Source: Muribaculaceae bacterium
Lineage (GTDB): Bacteria; Bacteroidota; Bacteroidia; Bacteroidales; Muribaculaceae
DNA: 55,221 bases
Assembly (NCBI GenBank): GCA_029061925.1
Contig: JAIDRE010000081.1
Location: 1-55,221, forward strand
Direction: 5' to 3'
Position 1 is the first letter of the stretch; every line of letters starts with the position of its first letter. A program made the position numbers and the translations under genes. Shown here one piece after another: positions 1-7,870 of the stretch. Below the pieces are notes generated by a model that was given only the letters and a program-made list of their open reading frames with translations, ran no database searches and was not told where the DNA came from.

Positions 1-2
1 AC

Positions 3-44
3 ATTGCAATGTATATGACCGGTTTCCGCCACTTCAAACACTAA
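3..44 (+). CDS. purH: PurH C-terminus (partial, 3' end only)
   Basis: Only the last 13 codons lie in the window; they read IAMYMTGFRHFKH followed by TAA. The ending resembles the conserved C-terminus of the bifunctional AICAR formyltransferase/IMP cyclohydrolase PurH (E. coli PurH ends in RHFRH), which performs the last two steps of purine synthesis. purH directly upstream of mreB is a common order in Bacteroidales, which supports the call. With so few residues, identification rests on the ending and the context. Confidence 0.72.
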   Translation: MAMYMTGFRHFKH

Positions 45-83
45 AAATATTTTACTAACCTTATACTACTCTCTAAAAGCAAA

Positions 84-1103
84 ATGGGATTTTTCTCTCT
101 AACAAAAGAAATAGCCATCGACCTCGGCACCGCCAACACTGTCATTATCCACAATGACAAAATCGTGATTGACGAACCCTCTATCGTGGCACTCGACAAG
201 CGCACCGACAAGCTCATCGCTGTCGGTAAAGAGGCTCAGCTCATGGAAGGTAAGGAGCCTAACGAAATCCGCACCGTTCGCCCTTTGAAAAAAGGTGTGA
301 TCGCCGACTTCCAGGCAGCCGAACTAATGATTCGCGGTCTTGTAAAGAAAGCAAACTCAGGTAGCCGCCTTTTCTCACCGTCACTCCGTATGGTTGTCGG
401 TATCCCCTCAGGCTCAACCGAGGTTGAGATCCGTGCCGTACGCGACTCATCGGAACACGCCAACGGTCAGGACGTTTACATGATTTACGAACCGATGGCT
501 GCCGCTCTTGGTATTGGCTTGGACGTTCTTGCAGCCGAAGGCAACATGATTGTCGATATAGGTGGCGGTACAACCGAAATCGCCGTTATCTCGCTTGGTG
601 GTATCGTGTCAAACATGAGTATCCAGGTGGCAGGTGACGACTTGACCGACGATATTATCGGACACATGCGCCGCGCTCACAACGTTCGCGTCGGAGCCCG
701 CACAGCCGAACAAATCAAAATCAAGGTTGGATCAGCGTTGACCGAACTTGAAAATCCGCCCGAAGACTACATCGTTCACGGACCTAACCAAATCACCGCC
801 CTCCCGATGGAAATTCCGGTAAGCTACCAGGAAATTTCACACTGTATCGAAAAGACAATCTCGAAGATCGAGGCAGCCGTGCTTGGTGCGCTTGAACAGA
901 CACCGCCCGAATTGTATGCCGACATTGTTCGCAACGGTATCTGGCTCGCCGGTGGTGGTGCACTCATCCGTGGCCTCGACAAACGTCTGACCGAGAAGAT
1001 CGGAATCCAGTTCCACATTGCCGAAGAGCCCCTTCTTGCGGTAGCAAAAGGTACAGGCGTGGCATTGCGTAACATCCACAACTTCTCATTCCTTATCAAA
1101 TAA
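84..1103 (+). CDS. mreB: Rod shape-determining protein MreB
   Basis: Bacterial actin that polymerises under the inner membrane and guides the lateral-wall elongasome. At 339 aa it has normal family length. The actin/Hsp70 phosphate-1 motif IDLGTANT lies at about residues 13-20, phosphate-2 VDIGGGTTE at about 157-165, and the adenosine motif LAGGGALIRG near residue 290. It begins 39 bases after the purH stop and is the first gene of mreB-mreC-mreD-mrdA-rodA. No convincing promoter of its own is visible, so it may be read through from purH. The ATG start gives the usual short hydrophobic N-terminus (MGFFSLTKEIAIDLG). Confidence 0.97.
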   Translation: MGFFSLTKEIAIDLGTANTVIIHNDKIVIDEPSIVALDKRTDKLIAVGKEAQLMEGKEPNEIRTVRPLKKGVIADFQAAELMIRGLVKKANSGSRLFSPSLRMVVGIPSGSTEVEIRAVRDSSEHANGQDVYMIYEPMAAALGIGLDVLAAEGNMIVDIGGGTTEIAVISLGGIVSNMSIQVAGDDLTDDIIGHMRRAHNVRVGARTAEQIKIKVGSALTELENPPEDYIVHGPNQITALPMEIPVSYQEISHCIEKTISKIEAAVLGALEQTPPELYADIVRNGIWLAGGGALIRGLDKRLTEKIGIQFHIAEEPLLAVAKGTGVALRNIHNFSFLIK

Positions 1104-1118
1104 GAAACAACCATCTTC

Positions 1119-1151
1119 TACAGGGGCGCGACACGGGGTCGTGTCCCTGTA
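1119..1151. repeat. Palindromic hairpin element between mreB and mreC
   Basis: Arms 1119-1132 and 1138-1151 form a 14-bp RNA stem (two G.U pairs) around a 5-base loop. There is no following T-tract, so it is not a classical terminator. The GC-rich GGGGCGCGACAC...GTCGTGTCCC form resembles short palindromic interspersed elements I know from Bacteroidetes intergenic regions. It may stabilise or separate the mreB part of the message. Only one copy is seen in this window. Confidence 0.6.
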
Positions 1152-1184
1152 TCCATATCATTTTCACACTGCAACGAATAGACG

Positions 1185-2042
1185 ATGAGAAATCTTCTAC
1201 ACTTTTTTCTTAAATATCTGTCATGGCTCGTTTTCACGATCTATGTCACTATTTCTGTCGTCATACTCGTCAAGAATAACCCCTATCAGCATCATGTGAT
1301 TATGACATCAGCAGGCTCGGTTACAGCATCGGTATATTATGCAACAAACAGCGTTACATCTTATTTCAATCTTCACGACATCAATGAAGACCTTCAGCGA
1401 CGCAACGCCGACCTTGAGGCAGAAGCCATAGCCCTGCGCACACAAATCAGAAGTCTTCGCGAACAGCTGTATGCCGACTCGATGACCGTTGTTGAAGCCC
1501 TTTCGCCCTATACCTTCATCATCGGTAGCGTAATCAACAACTCGATTTACCGCCCCTACAACTACATCACGGTTGACAAAGGTGAGGCTGACGGTGTCAA
1601 ACCCGAGATGGGTGTCGTTGACCAGAACGGTGTTGTCGGAATCGTCAACATTGTCGGTCCCCACTTCTCGCGAATCATCTCACTGCTCAACCCCAACTTC
1701 CGCCTGTCGTGTAAGTTGAGAGGCAGTGATGTTTTCGGTTCGCTCGTCTGGGACGGCAAGTCACCCGAAACCGCATTGCTCGAAGAGCTGCCCAAGCACA
1801 CTGTTTATCAACCGGGCGACACAATCGTAACGAGCGGTTACTCAGCCGTTTTCCCTGAGGGAATTCCGGTTGGAACGGTAATCAGCGAGCATCGCGGAGC
1901 CGACGACAACTTCTTTACTTTGAAAATTAAGTTGTTGACTGACTTCTCGCGATTGTCAACTGTGCGAATAATCGCGACCAGGCTGACTGAAGAAATTCAA
2001 GAAGTCGAGCAAGACATTCAAGAACCACAGACAAAATTTTAA
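1185..2042 (+). CDS. mreC: Rod shape-determining protein MreC
   Basis: Periplasmic elongasome scaffold that activates PBP2/RodA. The 285-aa protein has a short cytoplasmic tail, one transmembrane segment at about residues 10-30, a coiled coil at about 65-97 (DINEDLQRRNADLEAE region), then the paired beta-barrel MreC core with the family pattern GVVGIVNIVGPHFSRIISLLNP and a late TSGYSAVFPEGIPVG stretch. It follows mreB after 81 bases that contain a hairpin element, and mreD begins 25 bases downstream. The acidic C-terminal tail (EEIQEVEQDIQEP) is variable in the family. Confidence 0.95.
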   Translation: MRNLLHFFLKYLSWLVFTIYVTISVVILVKNNPYQHHVIMTSAGSVTASVYYATNSVTSYFNLHDINEDLQRRNADLEAEAIALRTQIRSLREQLYADSMTVVEALSPYTFIIGSVINNSIYRPYNYITVDKGEADGVKPEMGVVDQNGVVGIVNIVGPHFSRIISLLNPNFRLSCKLRGSDVFGSLVWDGKSPETALLEELPKHTVYQPGDTIVTSGYSAVFPEGIPVGTVISEHRGADDNFFTLKIKLLTDFSRLSTVRIIATRLTEEIQEVEQDIQEPQTKF

Positions 2043-2067
2043 ACCATAAACCGGTCACATTTCAAAC

Positions 2068-2589
2068 ATGACTAAACTTGTAATTAAATTTGCAATCTTT
2101 TTTGTGATCATCGTCCTTGTTCAAGTGACGGTGTTCAATCATCTTGTTTTGTTTGGAGTGGCAGTGCCTATGTTCTTCATCTGGTGGCTCCTGCGACTAC
2201 CGTTGACACTGAATGCCAACTGGGCCTTGACATGTGGATTTTTGCTTGGTCTCACTATTGATATTTTTTCAGATACACTCGGCATGAACTCTTTGGCTTG
2301 CACAATCATAGCCGCTTTGCGTCATCCAGTGTTGCATCTTTATTTTCCCCGCGAGGAAGATTTGACCGACCCCGAGCCATCATTCAAAACGCTTGGTCCG
2401 GCAGTTTATCTGAAATATCTGATAACATTGACTGTAATATATTGCACAATCTATTTTATGATTGAGGCAATGAGCTTCTTCAATCCTATCAAACTAATTA
2501 TGTGTATAACAGGAAGTTCGATACTGACATTTGTTCTGATCGCAGCTATCGACAGTATAACAGGGAAACAACGTGAGAAAAGACTATAA
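2068..2589 (+). CDS. mreD: Rod shape-determining protein MreD
   Basis: Small integral inner-membrane protein of the elongasome. The 173-aa protein is largely hydrophobic with five to six predicted membrane segments. The conserved MreD-type region is around GFLLGLTIDIFSDTLGMNSLA at about residues 56-76. The final 17 bases overlap the GTG start of mrdA, so translation of the two is probably coupled. Position between mreC and PBP2 makes the assignment firm although sequence conservation in this family is low. Confidence 0.92.
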   Translation: MTKLVIKFAIFFVIIVLVQVTVFNHLVLFGVAVPMFFIWWLLRLPLTLNANWALTCGFLLGLTIDIFSDTLGMNSLACTIIAALRHPVLHLYFPREEDLTDPEPSFKTLGPAVYLKYLITLTVIYCTIYFMIEAMSFFNPIKLIMCITGSSILTFVLIAAIDSITGKQREKRL

Positions 2590-4426
2590 TCTTGAAAAGC
2601 GAAAATATGTAATCGGAGGCTTTATTGTCTTAATTGCGCTGATATATATTTTCAGGCTCTATGACCTGCAGCTCAGCGACTCTAAGTATAAGAAGTTTGC
2701 CGATAACAACGCATTCCTTAATAAAACAATTTACCCCTCGCGCGGTTTGATTTATGACCGTAACGGCGAGCTGATTGTGTATAACCAGCCGGCTTACGAT
2801 GTTATGATGATTCCTCGCGATGTCGAGCATTTCGACACCATAGACTTTTGCCAGACACTCGACATTACGGTCGAGCAACTGCGCAAACGTTTTGACGATA
2901 TGCGCAAGACTGCCGGATATTCTTCATATACTCCACAAAAGTTAATTACCCACATTTCAGCACAAGATTACGGTCGTCTTCAGGAGAAACTTTACCGCTT
3001 CCCCGGATTCTTCATTCAGAAACGAATCCTCAGACAGTATAACCACAGCGCCGGTGCAAACGTTTTGGGTAACCTCCGAGAAGTAAACCCGACTGACATT
3101 GAGCGCGACCCATATTATCAGCGCGGCGACTACTGCGGTGACCTCGGCATTGAGAAGTCATACGATGAGTATCTGCGTGGTGTCAAGGGCGTTGAGATAT
3201 TGATTCGTGATGCTCACGGACGTATTCAGGGCCGTTATGACGACGGATCGCGCGACATAACTCCCGAATCGGGGCGAAATCTCAAATTGAGTATTGATAT
3301 CGATCTGCAGCAATATGCCGAGTCACTGATGGTCAACAAAATCGGTGCGATTGTAGCCATTGAACCACAAACGGGCGAAATCCTCGCAATGGTATCGTCG
3401 CCGACCTACGACCCGACACTTCTTGTCGGACGTCAGCGTGGCGAGAACTACCAGAAACTGGTTCAGGATCCGCTAAAACCACTCTATGACCGTTCATATA
3501 AAGCGGCTTATCCTCCCGGTTCAACTTTCAAACCGACTCAAGGATTGATTTTGTTGCAGGAAAATATCATTAACCTGCAAACAACATATCCATGTAGTCA
3601 CGGCTTTATTTCGGGTGGACTAAGAGTCGGATGTCACGCCCACTACTCACCTATCAACCTGAAACCTGCACTCCAGACATCTTGTAACTCATACTTCTGC
3701 TGGGGCTTCAAGAACATGGTTGACAAGCGATCGAAATACGGCTCATCGGCAAATGCCTTTGAGGTTTGGAAAGAGCACCTCGTTTCGATGGGCTACGGCT
3801 ATCCGCTCGGCACCGACCTTCCGGGCGAAAGCCGCGGATTTATACCCAACGCAAAATTTTATAACAATGTATATGGCGAAGGACGCTGGAGCGCAAACAC
3901 CGTTATTTCAGTAGCTATTGGTCAGGGCGAAATTATGGCGACCCCTCTTCAAATCGCCAACCTTTGCGCCACTATTGCCAACCGCGGATGGTTTATCACA
4001 CCCCATGTTGTCAAAGAAATTCAAGACACCATTATGCCTGCTCATCTTCTCGAAAAGAGGACTCCGACTGTTGACGAGCGTCACTATAGAGAAGTAGCCG
4101 AAGGCATGAGAATGGCGGTGCTTGGCGGTACGTGCCGCATGGCTGCGCTCCCGGGCATCGAAGTCGCAGGTAAAACCGGAACCGCTCAAAACCCTCACGG
4201 AAAAGACCACTCGGCATTCATGGGCTTTGCCCCGTATAACGACCCGAAAATTGCAGTCTGTGTATATGTCGAAAACGCCGGCTTTGGTGCAACATACGGT
4301 GTGCCTATCGGCAGTCTTGTCATGGAGAAATATCTCAACGGCAAAATTTCAAATGAACGAAAATATCTCGAAGAGCGTATGCTCGAAGCAAATACAATAA
4401 TCTACAGTGGAGTTAAGAAACACTAA
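2573..4426 (+). CDS. mrdA: Penicillin-binding protein 2 (elongasome transpeptidase)
   Basis: Class B PBP that cross-links peptidoglycan during cell elongation as the partner of RodA. The 617-aa protein has one N-terminal membrane anchor (about residues 12-30), a PBP dimerisation domain, and a transpeptidase domain with catalytic Ser317 in STFK, the SCN triad at 370-372 and KTG at 534-536. All three motifs are intact. The start is GTG at 2573, inside the end of mreD; it places a short charged tail before the anchor, as expected. The gene overlaps rodA by 20 bases. Confidence 0.96.
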   Translation: MRKDYNLEKRKYVIGGFIVLIALIYIFRLYDLQLSDSKYKKFADNNAFLNKTIYPSRGLIYDRNGELIVYNQPAYDVMMIPRDVEHFDTIDFCQTLDITVEQLRKRFDDMRKTAGYSSYTPQKLITHISAQDYGRLQEKLYRFPGFFIQKRILRQYNHSAGANVLGNLREVNPTDIERDPYYQRGDYCGDLGIEKSYDEYLRGVKGVEILIRDAHGRIQGRYDDGSRDITPESGRNLKLSIDIDLQQYAESLMVNKIGAIVAIEPQTGEILAMVSSPTYDPTLLVGRQRGENYQKLVQDPLKPLYDRSYKAAYPPGSTFKPTQGLILLQENIINLQTTYPCSHGFISGGLRVGCHAHYSPINLKPALQTSCNSYFCWGFKNMVDKRSKYGSSANAFEVWKEHLVSMGYGYPLGTDLPGESRGFIPNAKFYNNVYGEGRWSANTVISVAIGQGEIMATPLQIANLCATIANRGWFITPHVVKEIQDTIMPAHLLEKRTPTVDERHYREVAEGMRMAVLGGTCRMAALPGIEVAGKTGTAQNPHGKDHSAFMGFAPYNDPKIAVCVYVENAGFGATYGVPIGSLVMEKYLNGKISNERKYLEERMLEANTIIYSGVKKH

Positions 4427-5876
4427 TAATACGCCCCCATCACTCACTCGTGGGCTTGATTGGTTCACGATTATTCTGTACCTGATTTTGGTTGCAGCCG
4501 GAGTCGTCAGCATCTATGCGGCAAGCTATGATTTTGACGAGGCAAATATGTTTTCTTTTGACGAATTCTCGGGTAAGCAAATCAGATGGATTGGGTGTTC
4601 ATTGCTTCTTGGTTTTGTATTGCTAGTGATAGACCGGCGCATATATGAGACGTACGCCTACCCGATTTATTTCGGTATGCTTATCTTGCTGGCAGTCACG
4701 ATTGTTATAGCCCCAGACATCAAGGGCTCACGGTCTTGGCTGGTATTGGGTCCGATGAGCCTTCAGCCTGCTGAATTTGCTAAATTTGCGACGGCACTCG
4801 CCATGGCAAAGCTGTTCAGCGGATATAATTTTGTGTTGAATGCAAGTCCGACAAACTATGTTAAGGCACTATCAATCATATTTGTACCTATCCTTTTAAT
4901 TCTCGCTCAAAAAGAAACAGGGTCGGCTTTGGTTTACCTGTCGCTCTTTTTTGTTTTGTATCGCGAGGGTATGAGTGGCTTAGTATTGTTCGGAGCTTTT
5001 TTTGCCGTCCTCATTTTTGTTGTTACCGTCAAATTTTCCGAGACAATGATAATGGGGTTGCCGTCAGGCGAATTTTCGGTGTTCATCTTAATCATGGTTT
5101 TGATTGTGGTTCTTCTCGCTGCCTACGCCAAACATTTTGCCGGTGCACGAAACGTTGGATTATGGTTTGTCGGCACAGGGTTGGTAGCCTGGATTCTCGA
5201 ATACTATGGCATAAAGGTGCCTGGAACTCCGTTTTTCCTCGGCGTGATTGGCGTTGCTTGCGGATATATCCTCTTTGAATTATTAAGACTCAGATTGAGA
5301 GCGCTTTGGGTGACGGTCGGTGCCGCGCTGGTGTCGGTAGCTTTCTTATTCTCGGTCAATTATGTATTTGGGAACGTGCTTGAGCCCCACCAACAGATGC
5401 GTATAAAGGTTGCACTTGGTATTGAAGAAGACTTGAGAGGCGCGGGATATAACGTCAATCAGTCAAAAATTGCAATCGGCTCGGGAGGTATGACCGGCAA
5501 AGGATTTTTGAAAGGCACTCAAACAAAGCTTAAATATGTACCTGAGCAACATACCGACTTCATTTTCTGCACAATCGGCGAGGAGGAAGGATTTGTTGGC
5601 ACAACAGCCGTGCTGACTCTGTTTTTGATTCTAATTTTACGCATCATCACCATAGCCGAGCGGCAACCGACAACATTCTCGCGCGTCTACGCCTATTGTG
5701 TTGCCGGATATTTTATATTCCACTTCTGTATCAACATCGGCATGGTAATCGGACTGTGTCCGGTTATTGGTATCCCGCTCCCGTTCTTCTCATACGGGGG
5801 GTCATCACTGTGGGGATTCACATTTTTGCTCTTCATTTTGCTGAGACTTGATGCCGCTCGTCGCGACAGACGTTAA
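4407..5876 (+). CDS. rodA: Rod shape-determining protein RodA (SEDS glycosyltransferase)
   Basis: SEDS-family peptidoglycan polymerase that works with PBP2. The 489-aa protein is polytopic with family motifs LQPAEFAK near residue 120 and the C-terminal PFFSYGGSS near 460. It is longer than the roughly 370-420 aa of proteobacterial RodA because of additional membrane segments in the middle (residues about 190-310), which I believe is usual in Bacteroidales. The start is GTG at 4407 within the mrdA 3' end, so the last three genes of the operon are chained by overlaps. Confidence 0.95.
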   Translation: MELRNTNNTPPSLTRGLDWFTIILYLILVAAGVVSIYAASYDFDEANMFSFDEFSGKQIRWIGCSLLLGFVLLVIDRRIYETYAYPIYFGMLILLAVTIVIAPDIKGSRSWLVLGPMSLQPAEFAKFATALAMAKLFSGYNFVLNASPTNYVKALSIIFVPILLILAQKETGSALVYLSLFFVLYREGMSGLVLFGAFFAVLIFVVTVKFSETMIMGLPSGEFSVFILIMVLIVVLLAAYAKHFAGARNVGLWFVGTGLVAWILEYYGIKVPGTPFFLGVIGVACGYILFELLRLRLRALWVTVGAALVSVAFLFSVNYVFGNVLEPHQQMRIKVALGIEEDLRGAGYNVNQSKIAIGSGGMTGKGFLKGTQTKLKYVPEQHTDFIFCTIGEEEGFVGTTAVLTLFLILILRIITIAERQPTTFSRVYAYCVAGYFIFHFCINIGMVIGLCPVIGIPLPFFSYGGSSLWGFTFLLFILLRLDAARRDRR

Positions 5877-5914
5877 ATTTAGTTTCATAAACCGCTTTTT
5901 GACAATTTATTTCG

Positions 5915-5922
5915 TACCTTTG
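5915..5922 (+). promoter_or_regulatory. Predicted -7 box of the sugar-kinase gene
   Basis: TACCTTTG fits the Bacteroidetes sigma-ABfr -7 consensus TAnnTTTG and lies 42 bases before the ATG at 5965. No TTTG box is present at the ideal 19-21 base spacing, so the -33 element is weak or absent. It implies that transcription restarts after rodA. Confidence 0.55.
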
Positions 5923-5964
5923 CAGTCTCTCAAAAATCTCACCTCAACTATAGTATAAGTATAA

Positions 5965-6804
5965 ATGAAAATCATAGCCGAAAGCAGTTCAACCCGCACA
6001 CATTGGTCGCTTGTCGATGGGACCGAAGTAGTAGCAAAAGCCACTACCGGCGGTTTAAACCCCTACTTTCAATCAAGGCGAGAGATAAGTCATAGTATCA
6101 GACTCGAACTTCCCGAGGCGTTTTTCCGTCGTCGCTGGGAGCACGTCTATTATTATGGTGCAGGATGTGCCAATATTGAGAAATGTAAAATTATGGAATC
6201 GTCGTTGGTTGCTCAATTCAAGACGCCGGTAACAGTCGAGAGTGACCTTCTCGGAGCAGCCCGCGGATTGCTTGTTCATGAGCCCGGCTTGGCTTGTATC
6301 ATCGGAACAGGTTCAAACTCGTGTGTTTATGACGGCGAACATATCGTGAGCAATGTGCGACCATTGGGATATGTACTCGGTGACGAAGGCAGTGGATGTT
6401 ACATAGGCAAAATATTTGTAAGCGACTGTTTGAAAGGACTTGCTCCCGAGAAAATCAGTGCCAAATTTTTTGAGGAATATAATATCAGAACCGATGCAGT
6501 GATGGATGCGATCTATACTGCTCCCCTTGCCGGCGTTCTTTTGTCAAGCTATTCAAATTTTCTGGCACATCATCTTGACAACGAATATGTTGACAAGTTG
6601 ATTTACGATGCGTTCACTCAATTTTTCAAACGCAATATCGCTCCATATAACTATCCCGGAAAATCAATCAGTGTTGTCGGCGCGGTCGCTTGCCGATTTG
6701 ACAAGATTTTCACCCGAGCTGCCAACGATTTTGGAATCAAAGTTGATAAAATTGTTCCTGCATCAATGCCCGGGTTAATTGAATTTCACGCTAAAGACAT
6801 ATAA
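5965..6804 (+). CDS. BadF/BadG-family sugar kinase (N-acetylglucosamine kinase-like)
   Basis: ASKHA-fold kinase of the BadF/BadG/NAGK family, probably phosphorylating an amino sugar such as GlcNAc in the cytoplasm, perhaps in cell-wall recycling. In the 279-aa protein the N-terminal phosphate loop is ESSSTRTHWSLVDG (residues about 6-19), a variant of the usual DGGGTKT. The second loop IGTGSNSCVYDG lies at about residues 111-122 and GDEGSGCYIGK at about 138-148. Substrate is inferred from the family only; the altered first loop is also seen in other Bacteroidetes members. It follows the elongasome operon from its own promoter and precedes the DUF4421 gene by 13 bases. Confidence 0.8.
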   Translation: MKIIAESSSTRTHWSLVDGTEVVAKATTGGLNPYFQSRREISHSIRLELPEAFFRRRWEHVYYYGAGCANIEKCKIMESSLVAQFKTPVTVESDLLGAARGLLVHEPGLACIIGTGSNSCVYDGEHIVSNVRPLGYVLGDEGSGCYIGKIFVSDCLKGLAPEKISAKFFEEYNIRTDAVMDAIYTAPLAGVLLSSYSNFLAHHLDNEYVDKLIYDAFTQFFKRNIAPYNYPGKSISVVGAVACRFDKIFTRAANDFGIKVDKIVPASMPGLIEFHAKDI

Positions 6805-6817
6805 TCAAAATTCAATA

Positions 6818-7870
6818 ATGGGTAAGATCAGAAATTTAGCGATTATAATAATCGTACTGCTATCGCTGGGCACACCTCAGCGTGCGTCAGCTATATCTTT
6901 TGATCTTGACTCAATTGCCACATGGGGTAAATTTCCGCGATTCTGTGTCAACGTTTACCGATGGGGCGACCACTTTTTCAACGGCTACGACAGCACTTTT
7001 GTTGCCGGTACCGGTAAACGATTTAACGTTAAGGCTAAAGCCGAAACCTGGACTGACTATTATGGGTTTCTTCTTGATAACCGTTCAAACTTTTCTATGA
7101 TTTCAACTCCTTCAACAACAGCGGGTATCTATCTCACATACATGGCAGTATCGGTCGGTTATGACTACAACTTCAGGAACAAAGAAAAGACTCGGCAACG
7201 CTTCAATTTTGAATTTTCCTGCGCACTTTTAGCGGCCGATTTATACTTTATCACAAACCAAGCCGATACGCGCATAACTCGTTTTGAAAATACAAAAGGA
7301 GATATCATCTACCCCAATCTTAAATTTTCAGGAATAAAAACATCTATGTGGGGACTTGATGCCTATTACTTTTTCAACCACAAGCATTATAGTCAGGGCG
7401 CGGCATTCAGTTTTTCAAAATTCCAACGAAAATCGTCAGGTTCACCATTTGCCGGAATCGCTTTCTTTGCCGATGATTACAAATTTGATTTTAATAAAGC
7501 ACCCGACTTTATTAAAGTTGAGTTACCACCATCGTGGACCGACGACCGGTATGAGGTGAAAAATAAAAACTATGCGTTCCGCATCGGCTATGCCTACAAC
7601 TGGGCACTTCCACATCGTTGGACAATATGCATTTCAGAAGCACCAACAATCGGCTTTAAACGCGGCTACATCAATCAAACCTCTCAAATAAAAAATTCAT
7701 TCTCCCTAAGCAATTTCGTAAGAGCCTCGGTAGTTTACAATTACCGAAACATGTTTATCGGTGCCATCGGCAGTATCGACACCGGTCTAATCCGCGACAA
7801 CGAACACGCCCTCGTCAACATGATCTGGACCATCAATACCTCAATCGGCTACAGGTTCAACCTCTGGTAG
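6818..7870 (+). CDS. DUF4421 outer-membrane beta-barrel protein
   Basis: Protein of unknown function with the DUF4421 pattern (YRWGDHFFNGYDSTFVAGTGKR-like stretch at about residues 45-65), a family I associate with the Bacteroidetes envelope. The reading frame is open from a TTG at 6779, but ATG 6818 is preferred because it begins a clean signal peptide (MGKIRNLAIIIIVLLSLG... cut near ASA, residue 25) and does not overlap the kinase. The rest has alternating aromatic and polar residues typical of beta strands and ends IGYRFNLW, a barrel-like aromatic C-terminus. About 350 aa. Its 3' end overlaps the convergent U32 peptidase gene by 14 bases. Confidence 0.82.
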   Translation: MGKIRNLAIIIIVLLSLGTPQRASAISFDLDSIATWGKFPRFCVNVYRWGDHFFNGYDSTFVAGTGKRFNVKAKAETWTDYYGFLLDNRSNFSMISTPSTTAGIYLTYMAVSVGYDYNFRNKEKTRQRFNFEFSCALLAADLYFITNQADTRITRFENTKGDIIYPNLKFSGIKTSMWGLDAYYFFNHKHYSQGAAFSFSKFQRKSSGSPFAGIAFFADDYKFDFNKAPDFIKVELPPSWTDDRYEVKNKNYAFRIGYAYNWALPHRWTICISEAPTIGFKRGYINQTSQIKNSFSLSNFVRASVVYNYRNMFIGAIGSIDTGLIRDNEHALVNMIWTINTSIGYRFNLW

